Assembly: GCF_043099285.1 (NCBI RefSeq)
Contig: NZ_CP170723.1
Span: 1,054,001 to 1,118,000, forward strand
Direction of reading: 5' to 3'
Origin: Oryzobacter telluris
GTDB lineage: Bacteria > Actinomycetota > Actinomycetes > Actinomycetales > Dermatophilaceae
DNA length: 64,000 bases
Shown: piece by piece, positions 34,224 through 43,589 of the stretch
Position numbering within the stretch: position 1 is the first letter of the stretch
Layout of the letters: the number at the start of each line of letters is the position of its first letter
Translations under genes and position numbers: made by a program
Notes under the pieces: generated by a model
Database searches by the model: none
Seen by the model: the letters and a program-made list of their open reading frames with translations, nothing else
Told to the model about the DNA's origin: nothing

Positions 34224-36083
34224 ATGTGCGGAATCGTCGGCTACGTGGGCCGGACCATGGACAGCACGGCGCTCGACGTCGTCATGGAGGGGCTGACCCG
34301 CCTCGAGTACCGCGGGTACGACTCCGCCGGTGTGGCCCTCGTGACCGAGGACGGGATCGAGGCCGACAAGCGCGCCGGCAAGCTCGAGAACCTGCGCACC
34401 GCCCTCGACGCGCACCCCCTCGCGGCCTCCCGCACGGCCATCGGGCACACCCGCTGGGCCACCCACGGCGGGCCCACCGACGGCAACGCCCACCCGCACC
34501 GCGGTGGCGACGGCGACCGGCTCGCCCTCATCCACAACGGCATCATCGAGAACTTCCACGCCCTGAAGAAGGAGCTCCTCGCGCAGGGGGCGGTCTTCCA
34601 CAGCGAGACCGACACCGAGGTCGCGGCCAAGCTCGTCGGGCGCGAGTACGACGAGACCGGCGACCTCACCACGGCGATGCAGCGCGCGGTGCAGCGGCTC
34701 GAGGGCGCCTTCACGCTCCTCGCCGTGCACGCCGACAGCCCCGGCGTCGTCGTCGGGGCCCGGCGCAACAGCCCGCTCGTCGTGGGCCTCGGCGAGGGCG
34801 AGAACTTCCTCGGCAGCGACGTCGCGGCCTTCATCGGGTACACCCGCCACGCCCTCGAGCTCGGCCAGGACCAGATCGTCACGATCACCCCCGACGGGTA
34901 CGACGTCATCGGCTTCGACGGCTCGCCCGCGCAGGGCAAGGCCTACGAGGTCACCTGGGACGCCGCGGCCGCCGAGAAGGGCGGCTTCGACACCTTCATG
35001 GAGAAGGAGATCCACGACCAGCCGCACGCCGTCGCCGACACCCTGCTCGGGCGCACCGACGAGTCGGGTCGGCTCGTCCTCGACGAGGTCCGCATCAGCG
35101 AGGAGCAGCTGCGCGCCGTCGACCGCATCACCATCGTCGCCTGCGGCACCGCGGCCTACGCCGGCATGGTCGCCAAGTACGCGATCGAGCACTGGACCCG
35201 GATCCCGGTCGAGGTCAGCCTCGCCCACGAGTTCCGGTACTGCGACCCCATCGTCGACGCCACCACGCTCGTCGTCTCCATCAGCCAGTCCGGCGAGACC
35301 ATGGACACCCTCATGGCCGTCAAGCACGCCACCGAGCTGGGCGCGATGACGCTGTCGATCTGCAACACCCACGGCTCGACCATCCCGCGCGAGTCCGACG
35401 CCGTGCTCTACACGCACGCCGGGCCCGAGATCGCCGTCGCGTCGACCAAGGCGTTCCTCGCGCAGATCACCGCCTGCTACGTCCTGGGCCTCTACCTCGC
35501 GCAGCTGCGCGGCGAGACCTACGCCGACGACGCCAAGGCCGTCATGGCCGAGCTCCACGAGATCCCCGAGAAGATCGAGGACCTCCTCGGCCGGATGGAC
35601 CGCGTGGTCGAGATGGCCAGGTTCATGGCCGACACCCGCTCGGTGCTCTTCCTCGGCCGCAACGTCGGCTACCCCATCGCCCTGGAGGGTGCGCTCAAGC
35701 TCAAGGAGCTCGCCTACATCCACGCCGAGGGCTTCGCGGCCGGCGAGCTCAAGCACGGGCCGATCGCGCTCATCGACGCCGGCCAGCCCGTGTTCGTCAT
35801 CGTCCCCGCGCCCGACACCCCGCACGAGCTGCACAAGAAGGTCGTCTCCAACATCCAGGAGATCCGGGCCCGCGGGGCGCGCACCATCGTCGTCGCCCAC
35901 GACGGCGACGAGGACGTCGTGCCGTTCGCGAGCGAGGTCATCCGCATCCCGCAGTGCTCGCCGCTCCTCGCGCCGCTGCTGTCGGTCGTGCCGCTGCAGG
36001 TGTTCGCGCTCCAGCTGTCCACCGCCAAGGGCCTCGACGTCGACCAGCCGCGGAACCTGGCGAAGAGCGTCACCGTCGAGTGA
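34224..36083 (+). CDS. glmS: Glutamine-fructose-6-phosphate aminotransferase
   Basis: A 619-residue GlmS making glucosamine 6-phosphate from fructose 6-phosphate and glutamine, the first step of amino-sugar and peptidoglycan synthesis. Cys2 (MCGIVGYVG) is the glutaminase nucleophile, with HTRWATHG and HNGIIENF in the same domain. Two SIS sugar-isomerase domains follow: VACGTAAYAGM and SISQSGETMDTL in the first, FLGRNVGYPIALEGALKLKE in the second, ending LAKSVTVE. The start is leaderless by its promoter. It heads a tight run of genes through pyrE, next acpS at 13 bases. Confidence 0.97.
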   Translation: MCGIVGYVGRTMDSTALDVVMEGLTRLEYRGYDSAGVALVTEDGIEADKRAGKLENLRTALDAHPLAASRTAIGHTRWATHGGPTDGNAHPHRGGDGDRLALIHNGIIENFHALKKELLAQGAVFHSETDTEVAAKLVGREYDETGDLTTAMQRAVQRLEGAFTLLAVHADSPGVVVGARRNSPLVVGLGEGENFLGSDVAAFIGYTRHALELGQDQIVTITPDGYDVIGFDGSPAQGKAYEVTWDAAAAEKGGFDTFMEKEIHDQPHAVADTLLGRTDESGRLVLDEVRISEEQLRAVDRITIVACGTAAYAGMVAKYAIEHWTRIPVEVSLAHEFRYCDPIVDATTLVVSISQSGETMDTLMAVKHATELGAMTLSICNTHGSTIPRESDAVLYTHAGPEIAVASTKAFLAQITACYVLGLYLAQLRGETYADDAKAVMAELHEIPEKIEDLLGRMDRVVEMARFMADTRSVLFLGRNVGYPIALEGALKLKELAYIHAEGFAAGELKHGPIALIDAGQPVFVIVPAPDTPHELHKKVVSNIQEIRARGARTIVVAHDGDEDVVPFASEVIRIPQCSPLLAPLLSVVPLQVFALQLSTAKGLDVDQPRNLAKSVTVE

Positions 36084-36096
36084 CCGGGGGCGAGCG

Positions 36097-36465
36097 GTGA
36101 TCGTCGGCGTCGGGATCGACGTCGTCGACGTCGCGCGCTTCGGCGCCACCCTCGAGCGCACCCCCAGCCTGCGCGAGCGGCTCTTCACCCCCGCCGAGCG
36201 GGTGCTCCCGCTCAACTCCCTCGCCGCGCGGTTCGCCGCGAAGGAGGCCCTGGCCAAGGCGCTCGGCGCCCCCGCGGGCATGCACTGGCAGGACGCCGAG
36301 GTGCACCGCGGCGCCGACGGCCGGCCGCACCTCGAGGTGCGCGGCACCGTCGCGGCGCAGGTCGAGCGGCTCGGCATCGGGTCGCTGCACGTCTCCCTGT
36401 CCCACGACGCGGGGATCGCCTCGGCGGTCGTCGTGGCGGAGGCGGCGAGCGGGGGCGGCACGTGA
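36097..36465 (+). CDS. acpS: Holo-[acyl-carrier-protein] synthase
   Basis: A 122-residue AcpS that transfers 4'-phosphopantetheine from CoA to acyl carrier proteins. GVGIDVVDVARF gives the Mg-binding Asp, and RFAAKEALAKALGAP the Glu-Lys motif; SLSHDAGIASAVVV is the C-terminal strand. GTG 36097 lies soon after glmS and gives the expected short N-terminus. Its stop overlaps the nnr start (GTGA), so the two are coupled. Confidence 0.95.
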   Translation: MIVGVGIDVVDVARFGATLERTPSLRERLFTPAERVLPLNSLAARFAAKEALAKALGAPAGMHWQDAEVHRGADGRPHLEVRGTVAAQVERLGIGSLHVSLSHDAGIASAVVVAEAASGGGT

Positions 36466-37931
36466 TCGAGGCGTTCGCGGTCGACGCCGTCGTCGCGGCG
36501 GAGCAGGCGCTGCTCGCCACCCTCGACGACGGCGAGCTGATGGCGCGCGCCGTCGAGGGCCTCGTGGCGGTCGCCGGTGCCCGGCTCGAGTCCGCTGACG
36601 GCCGGTCGGTCGCCGCCCTGGTCGGGCCGGGCAACAACGGCGCCGACGCCCTGTACGCCGTCGCGGCCCTCGCGAGCGCCGGCTGGAACGCCGTCGCCGT
36701 GCACCACGACACCGTGCACGAGGGGGCACGCCTGGCCGCGGAGGCCGCGGGCGTCGTCCTCACCACCGACCCGGCGCTGCTCGAGGAGGCCGACGTCGTC
36801 CTCGACGGGGTCCTCGGGCTCGGTGCCCGTCCGGGACTGCCGGACTGGGCGGCCGCGTGGGTCGCGGCCGTGCCCGAGTCGGCACACGTCATCGCCGTCG
36901 ACCTGCCCTCCGGACAGGACCCGATGGGCGGTGCGCTCGACCCCGACGGCGTCCTCGCCGACGAGACGGTCACGTTCTCCGTGGCCAAGCCGGTGCACCT
37001 CCTGCCGCCCACCGAGCAGGCCTGCGGCGTGCTCACCGTGGTCGACATAGGGCTCGAGGTCGACGCCGTACCCCTCGTCCGCCGGCTCGACCACGACGAC
37101 GTCGCCGACCTCTGGCCCGTGCCGGTGGCCTCCGACGACAAGTACTCGCGCGGGGTGGTAGGGATCATCGCCGGTGGCGAGTCCTACACGGGCGCAGCGG
37201 TTCTCGCGGTCACGGCTGCGGTCGAGGCGGGTGCCGGGATGGTCCGGTACGTCGGTCCGCCCGCTCCCTCCGACCTCGTGCGCGCCGCGGTGCCGGAGGC
37301 GGTCCACGGGGTCGGTCGCGTTCAGGCGTGGGTCGTCGGGCCGGGGCTCGACACCGCCTCGCGCGCGGCCGGGGCGAAGGCCCAGCTCGACGCCGCCCGC
37401 GACGCCCTGGCCGGCGCGGAGCCGGTCGTCGTCGACGCCGGCGGGCTCGACCTCCTCGACGCCGACGTCCTCGCCGCTCGCGCCGGCCCCACCCTGCTCA
37501 CCCCGCACGCGGGGGAGTGCGCCACGCTGCTGACCCGGCTCGGCGACTCGCCGGTCGAGCGGTCGGCCGTCGAGGCGGCGCCCCTGGCCCACGCCCGCGC
37601 CCTCGCCGACCTCACCGGGGCCACCGTGCTCCTCAAGGGCGCGACCACCCTCGTCGTCCCTCCCGGGGAGGGTGCCACGGTCCACAGCCAGGCCGACGCC
37701 CCGGCCTGGTTGGCGACGGCCGGCGCCGGCGACGTCCTCGCCGGCCTGCTCGGCACGCTCGTGGCCGCTGGTCTGCCGGTGGCGGAGGCGGGGGCCCTGG
37801 GTGCGCTGGTCCACGGGGTCGCCGCCGACCGGGCCAACCCCGGGGGGCCGGTGCGCGCGCTCGCGGTCGCCCACGCCCTCCCGCAGACGGTGGGCCACCT
37901 GCTGGGTCGGCGCCCGGCCCCGCCGTCCTAG
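36462..37931 (+). CDS. nnr: Bifunctional NAD(P)HX epimerase/dehydratase
   Basis: A 489-residue repair enzyme for hydrated NADH and NADPH. The N-terminal YjeF epimerase domain (1-210) has GPGNNGADALYAVAAL and AVDLPSGQDP. The C-terminal ADP/ATP-dependent dehydratase domain (about 215-485) has AGAGMVRYVGP, VVDAGGLDLL, LTPHAGECATLL, the catalytic-region TAGAGDVLAGLLG and a final helix of Ala/Leu. GTG 36462 overlaps acpS by four bases. The acpS-nnr-alr order is widely conserved in Actinomycetota. Confidence 0.95.
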   Translation: MIEAFAVDAVVAAEQALLATLDDGELMARAVEGLVAVAGARLESADGRSVAALVGPGNNGADALYAVAALASAGWNAVAVHHDTVHEGARLAAEAAGVVLTTDPALLEEADVVLDGVLGLGARPGLPDWAAAWVAAVPESAHVIAVDLPSGQDPMGGALDPDGVLADETVTFSVAKPVHLLPPTEQACGVLTVVDIGLEVDAVPLVRRLDHDDVADLWPVPVASDDKYSRGVVGIIAGGESYTGAAVLAVTAAVEAGAGMVRYVGPPAPSDLVRAAVPEAVHGVGRVQAWVVGPGLDTASRAAGAKAQLDAARDALAGAEPVVVDAGGLDLLDADVLAARAGPTLLTPHAGECATLLTRLGDSPVERSAVEAAPLAHARALADLTGATVLLKGATTLVVPPGEGATVHSQADAPAWLATAGAGDVLAGLLGTLVAAGLPVAEAGALGALVHGVAADRANPGGPVRALAVAHALPQTVGHLLGRRPAPPS

Positions 37932-37934
37932 ACT
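37929..37934 (+). promoter_or_regulatory. -10 box TAGACT before alr
   Basis: TAGACT ends 9 bases before ATG 37944, overlapping the nnr stop codon, and may provide an internal leaderless start within the operon. Confidence 0.45.
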
Positions 37935-37943
37935 CGTGGGCTC

Positions 37944-39116
37944 ATGACCACGACACCCGACCCCGCCACCGACCCCGCCACCGCGGGCCTGTCGGCGTGG
38001 GTCGACATCGACCTCGACGCGATCCGCGACAACGTGGCCGAGCTGGGTCGCCGCGCGGGGTCCGCGCAGGTCATGGCGGTCGTCAAGGCCGACGCGTACG
38101 GGCACGGGCTCGAGCCGTCGGCCCGGGCCGCGCTCGCCGGCGGGGCCACCTGGCTCGGTGTCGCGCAGCTCGCCGAGGCGCTCGAGCTGCGCCGCGCCGG
38201 TGTCACCGCGCCCGTGCTCACCTGGCTGTTCCCCCCGGGCGCCGACGTCGCCGGGGCGATCGACGCCGACATCGACGTCACCGTCAGCAGCCCGTGGAGC
38301 CTGGACGCCGTGCTGGCCGCGGCCCGCGACCGGGGCCGCCCCGCGCGCATCCAGCTGAAGGTCGACACCGGGCTCGGGCGCAACGGCTCGCTCACCGACT
38401 GGTCGGAGGTCGTCGCGGCGGTCGCGCGCGCCCAGGCGGAGGAGGCGGTCGAGGTCACCGGGGTGTGGTCGCACTTCGCCTACGCCGACGCGCCGCAGCA
38501 CCCCACCGTCCGGGCGCAGCAGGAGCGCTTCGTCGAGGCCGCTGCCGAGCTCGAGCGCGCCGGGGTGCGTCCCGGGCTGCGCCACCTCGCGAACTCCGCC
38601 GCGACGCTGACCAACCCCTCGGCGCACTTCGACCTCGTCCGCCCCGGCGTCGCCGTCTACGGGCTCTCGCCGGTCCCCGACCTCGGGTCACCCGCCGACT
38701 TCGGCCTGCGCGAGGCGATGAGGGTCACCGCCCGGCTGGCCGGCGTGAAGAAGGCCCCCGCCGGGCAGGGCGTCAGCTACGGCCACGAGTACACGACGAC
38801 GCAGGACACCCTCCTCGGGCTGGTGCCCATGGGCTACGCCGACGGGGTCCCGCGCTCGGCCGGCAACCGTGGGCCGGTGCTCGCCGGCGGGCGCCGGTAC
38901 ACCCTGGCCGGACGGGTCTGCATGGACCAGGTGGTCCTCGACCTCGGCCCCGACGCCACCGTGCAGCCGGGTGACGAGGTCGTCCTCCTCGGCCGCGGCG
39001 CCGACGGCGAGCCCACCGCCCAGGACTGGGCCGAGGCCGCCGGCACCATCAACTACGAGATCGTCACCCGGATGGGGCCGCGCCTCCCGCGCCGCCACCT
39101 CGGAGGTCGGGACTGA
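37944..39116 (+). CDS. alr: Alanine racemase
   Basis: A 390-residue fold-type III PLP racemase giving D-alanine for peptidoglycan. The PLP Lys lies in AVVKADAYGHG near residue 49; KVDTGLGRNG, GVWSHFAYAD and the phosphate-binding RPGVAVYGLSP follow. The second catalytic Tyr is in AGQGVSYGHEYTT, and AGRVCMDQ is the usual C-domain block. Its stop overlaps the next start as TGATG. With glmS it makes this operon strongly cell-wall directed. Confidence 0.96.
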   Translation: MTTTPDPATDPATAGLSAWVDIDLDAIRDNVAELGRRAGSAQVMAVVKADAYGHGLEPSARAALAGGATWLGVAQLAEALELRRAGVTAPVLTWLFPPGADVAGAIDADIDVTVSSPWSLDAVLAAARDRGRPARIQLKVDTGLGRNGSLTDWSEVVAAVARAQAEEAVEVTGVWSHFAYADAPQHPTVRAQQERFVEAAAELERAGVRPGLRHLANSAATLTNPSAHFDLVRPGVAVYGLSPVPDLGSPADFGLREAMRVTARLAGVKKAPAGQGVSYGHEYTTTQDTLLGLVPMGYADGVPRSAGNRGPVLAGGRRYTLAGRVCMDQVVLDLGPDATVQPGDEVVLLGRGADGEPTAQDWAEAAGTINYEIVTRMGPRLPRRHLGGRD

Positions 39117-40276
39117 TGGCACTGCGGGCACTCGCGCCGCTCGGCGCTGCCGCGAACCTCGTCGGCGAGCGGGTCGTGCGGGCGCGGTCGGGCTTCCGGT
39201 CGGTCGACGCCCCCGACGGCTGGGCCCACACGCCCACCGAGTCCCTCACCGTGAACACCGAGGACGGCGTCGCCCTCCACGTCGAGATCGACGCCCCCGA
39301 GACGGCCAGCCGCAGCCGCCGGCACGTCACCGGGCGGATGCCGACGGTCGTCCTCGTGCACGGGTTCGCCCTGTCGATGCGGTCGTGGGTGCTGCAGCGC
39401 CGCGCCCTCATCCACGAGGGGTACCGCGTCGTCAGCTACGACCAGCGCGGGCACGGTCGCTCGGGCACCGCCGCGCTCGCCTCCTGCACCATCGCCCAGC
39501 TCGGGCGCGACCTCTCCGCCGTCCTCGACGCCACCTGCGCGAGCGGTCCGGTCGTCCTCATCGGCCACTCGATGGGCGGGATGTCGGTGATGTCGTACGT
39601 CGGGCAGCACCCCGACGTCGTGCGCGACCGGGTGCTCGCCGTGGCGCTGGTCTCCACCAGCCCCGGCGGCCGGGAGATGACCGAGTTCGGGCTGGGGCCC
39701 ACCGTGGGGCGTGTCGTCGGCTCGCTCGGCCCCGGCGTCCTCACCCGGATGTCGCGGCACGCGGGCCCGATCGGACTGCTGCGCAAGGTCGGCAAGGGCG
39801 TGCAGGACCTCGCCGTGCAGCGGTGGGCCTTCGACTCCCCGGTGAGCACCGACCTCGTCGACCTCGTCGGCGAGATGATCTTCTCGACGTCCTTCGACGT
39901 CATGGCCGCGTTCCTCCCCGACATCGACTCCCTCGACCTCGGCGGGGACCTCGGTGCCCTCACCGGCATCGAGACCCTGGTGATGAACGGGGCGGGCGAC
40001 CTCATCACGCCGGCGTCGCACAGCGAGGAGATCGTCCGGCGGGTGCCCGGCGCCGAGCACGTCGTCGTCGAGGACGCCGGCCACATCCTCCAGCTGGAGC
40101 ACCCGGACGTCGTCACGCAGCAGCTGCTCATGCTCATCGCGCGGGCGCAGCGCGCCGTCGCCGAGGGCATCCCGGTCAGCAGCAAGCCGCGGGTGCGGCG
40201 CACTGTGCAGGACATCTCCAAGAAGCGTCGGGTGGAGAAGGCCCGGGCCTCCCGCGGGACGGACGCCGCGTCATGA
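39116..40276 (+). CDS. Alpha/beta hydrolase
   Basis: A 386-residue alpha/beta hydrolase. The oxyanion motif is VLVHGFALSMRSW, the nucleophile elbow GHSMGGMSVM with Ser at about residue 145, the acid probably Asp in MNGAGDLITP and the His in DAGHILQLEHP. The N-terminal 75 residues lead in with a possible short membrane-associated helix, and the C-terminal 40 residues are basic (KKRRVEKARASR). The substrate is unknown. It sits inside the alr-tsaE operon with overlapping ends, as in many actinobacteria. Confidence 0.88.
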   Translation: MALRALAPLGAAANLVGERVVRARSGFRSVDAPDGWAHTPTESLTVNTEDGVALHVEIDAPETASRSRRHVTGRMPTVVLVHGFALSMRSWVLQRRALIHEGYRVVSYDQRGHGRSGTAALASCTIAQLGRDLSAVLDATCASGPVVLIGHSMGGMSVMSYVGQHPDVVRDRVLAVALVSTSPGGREMTEFGLGPTVGRVVGSLGPGVLTRMSRHAGPIGLLRKVGKGVQDLAVQRWAFDSPVSTDLVDLVGEMIFSTSFDVMAAFLPDIDSLDLGGDLGALTGIETLVMNGAGDLITPASHSEEIVRRVPGAEHVVVEDAGHILQLEHPDVVTQQLLMLIARAQRAVAEGIPVSSKPRVRRTVQDISKKRRVEKARASRGTDAAS

Positions 40277-40764
40277 GCGCGCGCCGCGTCGTCCTCACCA
40301 CGGTCGCCGACACGCAGGCCCTCGGCCTGGCGCTCGGGCGGCTGCTCGCGCCGGGTGACCTCGTCGTCCTCACCGGCGGCCTGGGCGCCGGCAAGACGAC
40401 CCTGACGCAGGGTCTGGGGGAGGGGCTGGGCGTGCGCGGGCCGGTCACGTCGCCGACCTTCGTCATCGCCCGGGTGCACCCGTCGCTCGTGGGCGGGCCG
40501 CCGCTCGTGCACGTCGACGCCTACCGGCTGGGCGGCGCGCTCGAGCTCGACGACCTCGACCTCGACGCCGACGTCGCCTCCTCGGTCACCGTCGTCGAGT
40601 GGGGCCACGGGCTGGCCGAGGACCTCAGCGAGGACCGGCTCGAGGTGGTGCTCGACGTCGACACCGCGAGCGAGGTCCGCACCGCCACCGTCACGGGCGT
40701 CGGAGGGCGGTGGGCCACGGCCGCCGCCGGCGACGCCCTCGCGACGCTGGGAGGCACGCCGTGA
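40273..40764 (+). CDS. tsaE: tRNA t6A synthesis ATPase TsaE
   Basis: A 163-residue P-loop ATPase of the TsaE family that acts with TsaB and TsaD to make threonylcarbamoyl-adenosine at tRNA position 37. Walker A is TGGLGAGKTTLTQGLGEGL, the Thr switch SPTFVIARVHP, and VHVDAYRLGG plus VVEWGHGLAEDL the remaining motifs. ATG 40273 overlaps the hydrolase stop by four bases, and its own stop overlaps tsaB. Confidence 0.95.
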   Translation: MSARRVVLTTVADTQALGLALGRLLAPGDLVVLTGGLGAGKTTLTQGLGEGLGVRGPVTSPTFVIARVHPSLVGGPPLVHVDAYRLGGALELDDLDLDADVASSVTVVEWGHGLAEDLSEDRLEVVLDVDTASEVRTATVTGVGGRWATAAAGDALATLGGTP

Positions 40765-41429
40765 TCGTCCTCGGCATCGACACCACGACCTCGGCCATCG
40801 CCGTGGGGCTCGCCGACGGCGCTCGCGTGCTCGCGTCGCTGGCGCGGGTCGACGCCCGCGGGCACACGGAGCATCTCGCGCCGCTCGTGCAGCGGCTCCT
40901 CGACGACGCCGGCCTGACCCCGCGCGACCTCACCGACGTGGTGGTCGGCACCGGTCCCGGGCCCTTCACCGGGCTGCGGGTCGGGATGGTGACCGGCGTG
41001 ACGATGGGCCACGCCCTCGGCCTCCCGGTGCACGGCGTCTGCTCCCTCGACGTCCTCGCCCACGCCGCCCTCGGCGCGCACGACGAGGTGCTCGTCGCCA
41101 CCGACGCGCGGCGCAAGGAGGTCTACTGGGCGCGCTACCGGGCCGGGTCCGGCGGGGTCGGGCTCGATGCCGTGGTGCGGGTGGGTGACCCAGCGGTCGA
41201 CCGCCCGGCCGAGCTCCCCGAGGACGTCCGGTCGCTGCCGACGGCCGGCCGCGGTCCGGTGCTCTACCCGGAGCTCTTCCCGCACGCGCTCGAGCCGCTC
41301 GACGTCGATGCCGGCCTCCTCGCCCTCCTCGGGGCGCAGGGGGTGGCGGCGGGCCGGTCGATGCCCGTGGAGCCGCTGTACCTGCGGCGCCCGGATGCAC
41401 TGACGACCGCCGAGCGGGCCAGGGCGTGA
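40761..41429 (+). CDS. tsaB: tRNA t6A synthesis protein TsaB
   Basis: A 222-residue inactive-ASKHA partner of TsaD. ILGIDTTTSAIAVGL starts the first lobe, then GTGPGPFTGLRVGMVTG, the most conserved TsaB block, and VATDARRKEVYWARY. It lacks the metal-binding His residues of TsaD, as expected. Starts and stops overlap tsaE and rimI by four bases each, so stoichiometric translation is likely. Confidence 0.94.
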   Translation: MIVLGIDTTTSAIAVGLADGARVLASLARVDARGHTEHLAPLVQRLLDDAGLTPRDLTDVVVGTGPGPFTGLRVGMVTGVTMGHALGLPVHGVCSLDVLAHAALGAHDEVLVATDARRKEVYWARYRAGSGGVGLDAVVRVGDPAVDRPAELPEDVRSLPTAGRGPVLYPELFPHALEPLDVDAGLLALLGAQGVAAGRSMPVEPLYLRRPDALTTAERARA

Positions 41430-41941
41430 TGACCGTGGCGGTGCACGAGCGCGGTGCCACGGGCGAGGCGGCGGTTGCGGGGCTGCGCGACGCGGCCTGG
41501 ACCGATGTCGCCTCGCTGGTGGCGCTGGAGGCCGAGCTGTTCCCGCACGACCCGTGGTCGGAGCCGTCCTGGTGGTCCGAGCTGGCCGCCCGTCCCCGGC
41601 GCGACTACGTGGTCGTGGCCGACGAGGTGGGCCTGCTCGGGTACGCCGGCCTCGACCACGGTGGCGACGTCGCCGACGTGATGACCGTGGCGACCGCGCC
41701 GCGGGCCCGCGGGCGCGGCCTCGGTGGCGGGCTCCTCGCCGAGCTCGAGCGACGTGCGGCCGCCCGGGGCGCCGAGCACGTGATGCTCGAGGTGCGCGCC
41801 GACAACGCACCCGCGCGGGCGCTCTACGACCGCGCCGGGTACGTGCTGCTCACCACCCGCCGCCGCTACTACCAGCCGGGCGACGTCGACGCCCTGGTGC
41901 TGCGAAAGACGCTCTCCGGGAGGGAGATCCGCGATGCGTGA
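41426..41941 (+). CDS. rimI: Ribosomal protein S18-alanine N-acetyltransferase
   Basis: A 171-residue GNAT acetyltransferase, RimI type, that acetylates the N-terminus of ribosomal protein S18 and possibly other proteins. Acetyl-CoA binding is shown by VATAPRARGRGLGGGLLAELE, and EVRADNAPARALYDRAGYVLLTTRRRYY is the characteristic RimI C-terminus. The GTG at 41426 and an ATG at 41429 are equally possible starts. rimI between tsaB and tsaD is the standard arrangement. Confidence 0.92.
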   Translation: MMTVAVHERGATGEAAVAGLRDAAWTDVASLVALEAELFPHDPWSEPSWWSELAARPRRDYVVVADEVGLLGYAGLDHGGDVADVMTVATAPRARGRGLGGGLLAELERRAAARGAEHVMLEVRADNAPARALYDRAGYVLLTTRRRYYQPGDVDALVLRKTLSGREIRDA

Positions 41942-42977
41942 CGAACCACTGGTCCTCGGCATCGAGACCTCGTGCGACGAGACGGGCGTCGGGATCGTGC
42001 GCGGCGAGACGCTGCTCGTCGACGCCATCGCCAGCAGCGTCGACGAGCACGCGCGCTTCGGCGGGGTCGTCCCCGAGGTCGCGAGCCGCGCCCACCTCCA
42101 GGCCATGGTGCCCACGATCGAACGCGCCTGCACCACAGCGGGAGTCGCGCTGCGCGACCTCGACGCGATTGCCGTCACGTCCGGCCCCGGCCTCGCGGGG
42201 GCGCTGATGGTGGGCGTGGCCTCGGCCAAGGCGCTCGCGCTGTCGCTGGGCGTGCCGCTCTACGGCGTCAACCACCTCGCGTCGCACGTGGCCGTCGACA
42301 TCGTCGAGCACGGGCCGCTGCCCGAGCCCACCCTGGCGATGCTCGTGTCCGGGGGCCACTCCTCGCTGCTGCTCGTCCCCGACGTCACCAACGACATCCG
42401 CAGCCTCGGCTCGACCATCGACGACGCCGCCGGGGAGGCGTTCGACAAGGTCGCCCGCGTCCTCGGGTTGCCGTTCCCCGGTGGGCCGCACATCGACCGG
42501 ATGGCGCGCGAGGGGCAGGTCGTCATCGACTTCCCCCGTGGGCTGACGACGGGCCGCGACATGGAGCGGCACCGCTTCGACTTCTCGTTCTCCGGACTCA
42601 AGACGGCCGTGTCGCGCTGGGTGCAGGCGAAGGAGGCTGCGGGAGAGCCGGTTCCGGTCGCTGACGTCGCGGCGTCGTTCCAGGAGGCCGTCACCGACGT
42701 GCTCACCCGCAAGGCGCTGCTCGCGTGCAAGGAGAACGGCGTGGGGCACCTGCAGATCGGCGGCGGGGTGGCGGCGAACTCCCGGCTGCGGGCGATGGCG
42801 CAGGAGCGCTGCGACGCCGCCGGCATCGAGCTGCGCGTGCCGCGGCCGGGGCTGTGCACCGACAACGGCGCGATGGTCGCGGCGCTCGGGGCGCAGATGG
42901 TCCTCAAGGGGCGCACGCCGTCCGACCTCGACATCCCGGCCGACTCCTCGATGCCGGTCACCGAGATCTCGGCCTGA
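41934..42977 (+). CDS. tsaD: tRNA threonylcarbamoyl transferase TsaD
   Basis: A 347-residue TsaD (Kae1/YgjD family), the catalytic subunit that transfers threonylcarbamoyl to A37 of ANN-decoding tRNAs. LGIETSCDETGVGIV opens the ASKHA fold. The two metal-ligand His are in NHLASHVAVD; MLVSGGHSSLLLV and GGGVAANSRLR follow. It overlaps rimI by eight bases. The product of this four-gene group is needed for accurate decoding. Confidence 0.96.
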   Translation: MRDEPLVLGIETSCDETGVGIVRGETLLVDAIASSVDEHARFGGVVPEVASRAHLQAMVPTIERACTTAGVALRDLDAIAVTSGPGLAGALMVGVASAKALALSLGVPLYGVNHLASHVAVDIVEHGPLPEPTLAMLVSGGHSSLLLVPDVTNDIRSLGSTIDDAAGEAFDKVARVLGLPFPGGPHIDRMAREGQVVIDFPRGLTTGRDMERHRFDFSFSGLKTAVSRWVQAKEAAGEPVPVADVAASFQEAVTDVLTRKALLACKENGVGHLQIGGGVAANSRLRAMAQERCDAAGIELRVPRPGLCTDNGAMVAALGAQMVLKGRTPSDLDIPADSSMPVTEISA

Positions 42978-43006
42978 GCCGACCTTCTCGGCGCCTCGCG
43001 TCGTGG

Positions 43007-43012
43007 CAGGGT
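43007..43012 (+). promoter_or_regulatory. -10 box CAGGGT, leaderless pyrE
   Basis: CAGGGT ends 6 bases before ATG 43019, with no Shine-Dalgarno sequence in the 41-base gap after tsaD. Confidence 0.5.
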
Positions 43013-43018
43013 GCAGGC

Positions 43019-43549
43019 ATGGCCGACGACCTCGCCCACGACATCGACCGCGTCTGCCGCCTGTCGGGGTCCTTCCTCCTGCGGTCAGGACGCACGGCCA
43101 CCGAGTACTTCGACAAGTACCGATTCGAGGCCGACCCGGCGCTGCTGCGCCGGGTGGTCGACCGGATGGTGGGCCTGCTGCCCGAGGACGCCGAGGTGCT
43201 CGGCGGGCTCGAGCTCGGTGGGGTGCCCATCGCCACGGTGCTCAGCCAGGTGACCGGGCTCCCCGTGGTCTTCGTCCGCAAGGCCGCGAAGGAGTACGGC
43301 ACCCGTCGACTGGCCGAAGGGGCGGAGGTCGCCGGGCGCCGGGTCGTGCTCGTCGAGGACGTCATCACCACCGGCGGGGCGGTGCGCGCGGCCGCGACGG
43401 AGCTGCGGGAGGCCGGGGCCCTGGTGGAGGCCGTCGTGTGCGCCATCGACCGCAGCGACCCGGGCTCGGAGGTGCTGGCCGACGTGGGTCTCGAGGTGCG
43501 GTCGGCGCTGACCCTCTCCGACCTCGATGAGGCCCGCGCCTCCGCCTGA
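43019..43549 (+). CDS. pyrE: Orotate phosphoribosyltransferase
   Basis: A 176-residue type-I phosphoribosyltransferase that makes orotidine 5'-phosphate in pyrimidine synthesis. SGRTATEYFDKYRFEADP near the start binds orotate, GGLELGGVPIATVLS follows, VFVRKAAKEYGT is the mobile loop, and the PRPP motif is VVLVEDVITTGGAV. Length is at the short end for PyrE. A probable own promoter separates it from tsaD. It is followed by a 261-base gap with two palindromic repeats. Confidence 0.93.
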   Translation: MADDLAHDIDRVCRLSGSFLLRSGRTATEYFDKYRFEADPALLRRVVDRMVGLLPEDAEVLGGLELGGVPIATVLSQVTGLPVVFVRKAAKEYGTRRLAEGAEVAGRRVVLVEDVITTGGAVRAAATELREAGALVEAVVCAIDRSDPGSEVLADVGLEVRSALTLSDLDEARASA

Positions 43550-43589
43550 CTCGATGACGCCCCCGCCTCCGCCTGACCTCCATCGCGAC

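Noticed and set aside
33186..38627. An open frame of 1,813 codons on the minus strand, and another of 1,182 codons at 11192-14740
   Set aside because: Both run opposite to well-supported genes (glmS, acpS, nnr, alr; cbs and others), lack recognisable motifs apart from the true coaA and SGNH parts, and are typical antisense frames of GC-rich DNA.
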